Source: Caldisericaceae bacterium (lineage in GTDB: Bacteria > Caldisericota > Caldisericia > Caldisericales > Caldisericaceae). From it: a stretch of DNA of 7,268 nt. The translations under genes were made by a program, and so were the position numbers. The notes below the pieces were generated by a model. It saw only the letters and a list, made by a program, of their open reading frames with translations, was not told the origin of the DNA and did not search any database. This document shows, one piece after another, positions 5,788-7,268 of this stretch (positions are counted from its first letter, which is position 1; each line of letters starts with the position of its first letter). The stretch spans positions 1-7,268 of the forward strand of contig JALSNB010000322.1 in the NCBI GenBank assembly GCA_026987225.1. The letters are read 5' to 3'.

Positions 5788-6769
5788 AACATCATGCGAC
5801 GATACGGCTGCTGCCATAATTAATGAAAAAGGGGAAGTACTAAGCAACGTGCTCTCATCTCAAACACAATTCTACAAGGATTACGGCGGTATTGTTCCGG
5901 AAATTGCTTCGAGAAAACATGCAGAACTTATCGGATACGTGATAGAAGAAGCGTTAAAGTCAGCCAACAGGACTCTGAATGATTTAAATCTAATCGCCGT
6001 AACTTACGGCCCCGGGCTAATCGGTTCCCTCCTTATAGGAGTTGAGGCCGCAAAAGCAATTTCATTTGCAAAAGAAATTCCTCTAATAGGAGTAAACCAT
6101 CTTGAGGGGCACATATACTCGTTATTTATAAATAATAAGCCTTTAAATATTGAAAGAGTGGAATTTCCGCTTCTTATCCTTATAGTCTCGGGAGGACACA
6201 CCGAACTTGTTTTAATGGAAGAACATATAAGATATAAACTTATCGGAGAAACAAGAGATGATGCAGCCGGAGAAGCACTGGATAAATTTGCAAGAGCACT
6301 CGGATTCGAATATCCCGGAGGGCCTGTAATTCAAAAAATAGGAGAAAAAGGAGACCCATCGTTTTTTCATTTTCCGAGGCTTTCTTTAAAAAACCCGTAC
6401 GAATTTAGTTTTAGCGGGTTAAAAACCGCCGGAATTTATTACCTGAAAAAACATGAAAAAGAATTAAAAACTCATTTGCCAGATATCTGCGCAAGCTTCG
6501 AAGATGCACTTACCGATATTCTTGTTAACAGAACACTTAAGGCTGCAAAAGCGCTCAAAGTAAAAGGAATAGGAATTGTAGGAGGAGTATCGGCCAACAA
6601 AAGACTGAGAAAAAAATTTAAAACAAGATCAAAAATACCGGTATACTTTCCGCAAAAAGGCTTCTCCACTGATAATGCGGCAATGATTGCAATAAACGGA
6701 TTAATGCACTACAAAAACGGGGAAAGAAGCAATCTGTTGCTCGACGCTGTTTCACGGCTAAACCTATAA
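5768..6769 (+). CDS. tsaD: tRNA N6-adenosine threonylcarbamoyltransferase TsaD
   Basis: The catalytic subunit of t6A synthesis (Kae1/YgjD family), which transfers threonylcarbamoyl from its adenylate to N6 of A37 in tRNAs reading ANN codons. The 333-residue length is standard. Visible motifs are GIETSCDDTA (5-14), the metal-binding His pair H111 and H115 in NHLEGHI, SGGHTEL (141-147), AAGEALDKFARALG (166-179), the YPGGP loop (182-186), GGVSANKRLR (272-281) and STDNAAM (300-306) with D302 as third metal ligand. All core catalytic residues appear intact, so partner TsaB may be divergent but TsaD should be active. GAGGAAGG upstream supplies the ribosome-binding site inside the end of rimI. The stop codon abuts the next start (TAAATG). 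Confidence 0.98.
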   Translation: MNILGIETSCDDTAAAIINEKGEVLSNVLSSQTQFYKDYGGIVPEIASRKHAELIGYVIEEALKSANRTLNDLNLIAVTYGPGLIGSLLIGVEAAKAISFAKEIPLIGVNHLEGHIYSLFINNKPLNIERVEFPLLILIVSGGHTELVLMEEHIRYKLIGETRDDAAGEALDKFARALGFEYPGGPVIQKIGEKGDPSFFHFPRLSLKNPYEFSFSGLKTAGIYYLKKHEKELKTHLPDICASFEDALTDILVNRTLKAAKALKVKGIGIVGGVSANKRLRKKFKTRSKIPVYFPQKGFSTDNAAMIAINGLMHYKNGERSNLLLDAVSRLNL

Positions 6770-7268
6770 ATGAAAAACAGAGGCTTGGCAGAGATGGTCG
6801 GAGCCACTTTTATATGGGGCTCCATACCTATATTTGCAATTTGGTGTAACCTTCCGTCCCCGGTTTTCATACTATTCAGGGTACTATTCGCATTTCCATT
6901 TGTCTTTATATATGCCGTAAAAACAATAGGCAAGAAAGAACTTTTCAATCTCAAAAATGTTTCGCCTTTAATATTTTCCGGTCTTATGCTTGCGCTTAAC
7001 TGGATATTTTTATTCTGGGCTGTGCAAAAAACAAGTATAGGTAATGCCGTAATAATTTACTATTTAGGCCCTATAATAACGATATTTTTATCCGTTATAT
7101 TTTTGAAAGAGCCATTCAACAAAATTACTTTGCTATCAATGTTTCTTGCATTTTTCGGCGGAGTTTTGATATTCTTGCCAAACAATATGGGACGTCAATC
7201 TATTTTTGGGCTTGTTCTCGCACTGTTTTCTGCCATATTTTACGGATTATTGGGATTCTATTCAAAAA
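6770..7268 (+). CDS. EamA/DMT-family transporter, 3' end outside window
   Basis: The first 166 residues of a very hydrophobic protein that continues past the right edge. The opening (GATFIWGSIPIFAI, 11-24) and the NWIFLFWAVQKTSIGNAVII and YYLGPIITIFLSVIFLKEP blocks (77-96, 97-115) are typical of the first EamA repeat. About five membrane helices can be placed before the second repeat begins near residue 145. EamA proteins of the drug/metabolite transporter superfamily export amino acids, metabolites or drugs, or act as permeases; the substrate cannot be told here. The ATG directly follows the tsaD stop (TAAATG), without a Shine-Dalgarno, suggesting reinitiation by coupling. It may simply be carried in the t6A operon rather than share its function. 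Confidence 0.85.
   Translation, partial: MKNRGLAEMVGATFIWGSIPIFAIWCNLPSPVFILFRVLFAFPFVFIYAVKTIGKKELFNLKNVSPLIFSGLMLALNWIFLFWAVQKTSIGNAVIIYYLGPIITIFLSVIFLKEPFNKITLLSMFLAFFGGVLIFLPNNMGRQSIFGLVLALFSAIFYGLLGFYSK

Noticed and set aside
1..7268. tRNA or rRNA genes, CRISPR repeats, insertion sequences, attachment sites
   Set aside because: Almost all sequence is coding for recognised families; no repeat arrays, terminal inverted repeats or cloverleaf-like segments were noticed in the two short intergenic gaps.

Overview
The window is AT-rich, densely packed bacterial chromosome. It has two gene blocks that diverge from a short promoter region near 4214-4290, and no mobile elements, RNA genes or CRISPR arrays were seen. 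The proteins are rich in Lys, Ile and Glu, Ile is often ATA on the + strand, and intergenic spaces are tiny. These traits fit a low-GC, possibly thermophilic lineage (Caldisericota, Dictyoglomota or Thermotogota would all fit). That placement is inference; no marker here settles it.

Minus strand, transcribed right to left: a membrane-bound ferritin/VIT-type iron transporter (4213-3347), an MscS-family mechanosensitive channel (3334-2273) and a short-chain dehydrogenase resembling 3-ketodihydrosphingosine reductase (2283-1381) form a tight operon. The operon appears to end in a small hairpin plus T-tract (1365-1342). A separate promoter overlapping that terminator drives dnaX, the DNA polymerase III tau/gamma subunit, which runs off the left edge (1318-1). 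The dnaX reading frame is open from its start to the window edge. It carries an A8 tract just after the clamp-loader domains, where a slip to the -1 frame meets a stop almost at once. This is a good candidate for making a short gamma form beside tau.

Plus strand, left to right: tsaE, tsaB, a rimI-type acetyltransferase and tsaD form the classic t6A tRNA-modification cluster, followed by an EamA-family transporter cut by the right edge. Every junction overlaps or abuts, so the cluster is probably translated by coupling. TsaE, TsaB and TsaD form the complex that moves threonylcarbamoyl from its adenylate onto A37 of ANN-decoding tRNAs. The TsaC/Sua5 enzyme that makes the adenylate is not in the window.

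A recurring regulatory theme is that two of the three inferred promoters place the -10 box so close to the ATG that the mRNA would be leaderless or nearly so (dnaX, tsaE). The third (VIT gene) would start its mRNA at the Shine-Dalgarno sequence itself. I did not find an obviously new multi-gene system. The most worthwhile leads are the dnaX slippage site, the promoter architecture, the KDSR-like reductase and a TsaB with eroded conserved motifs.
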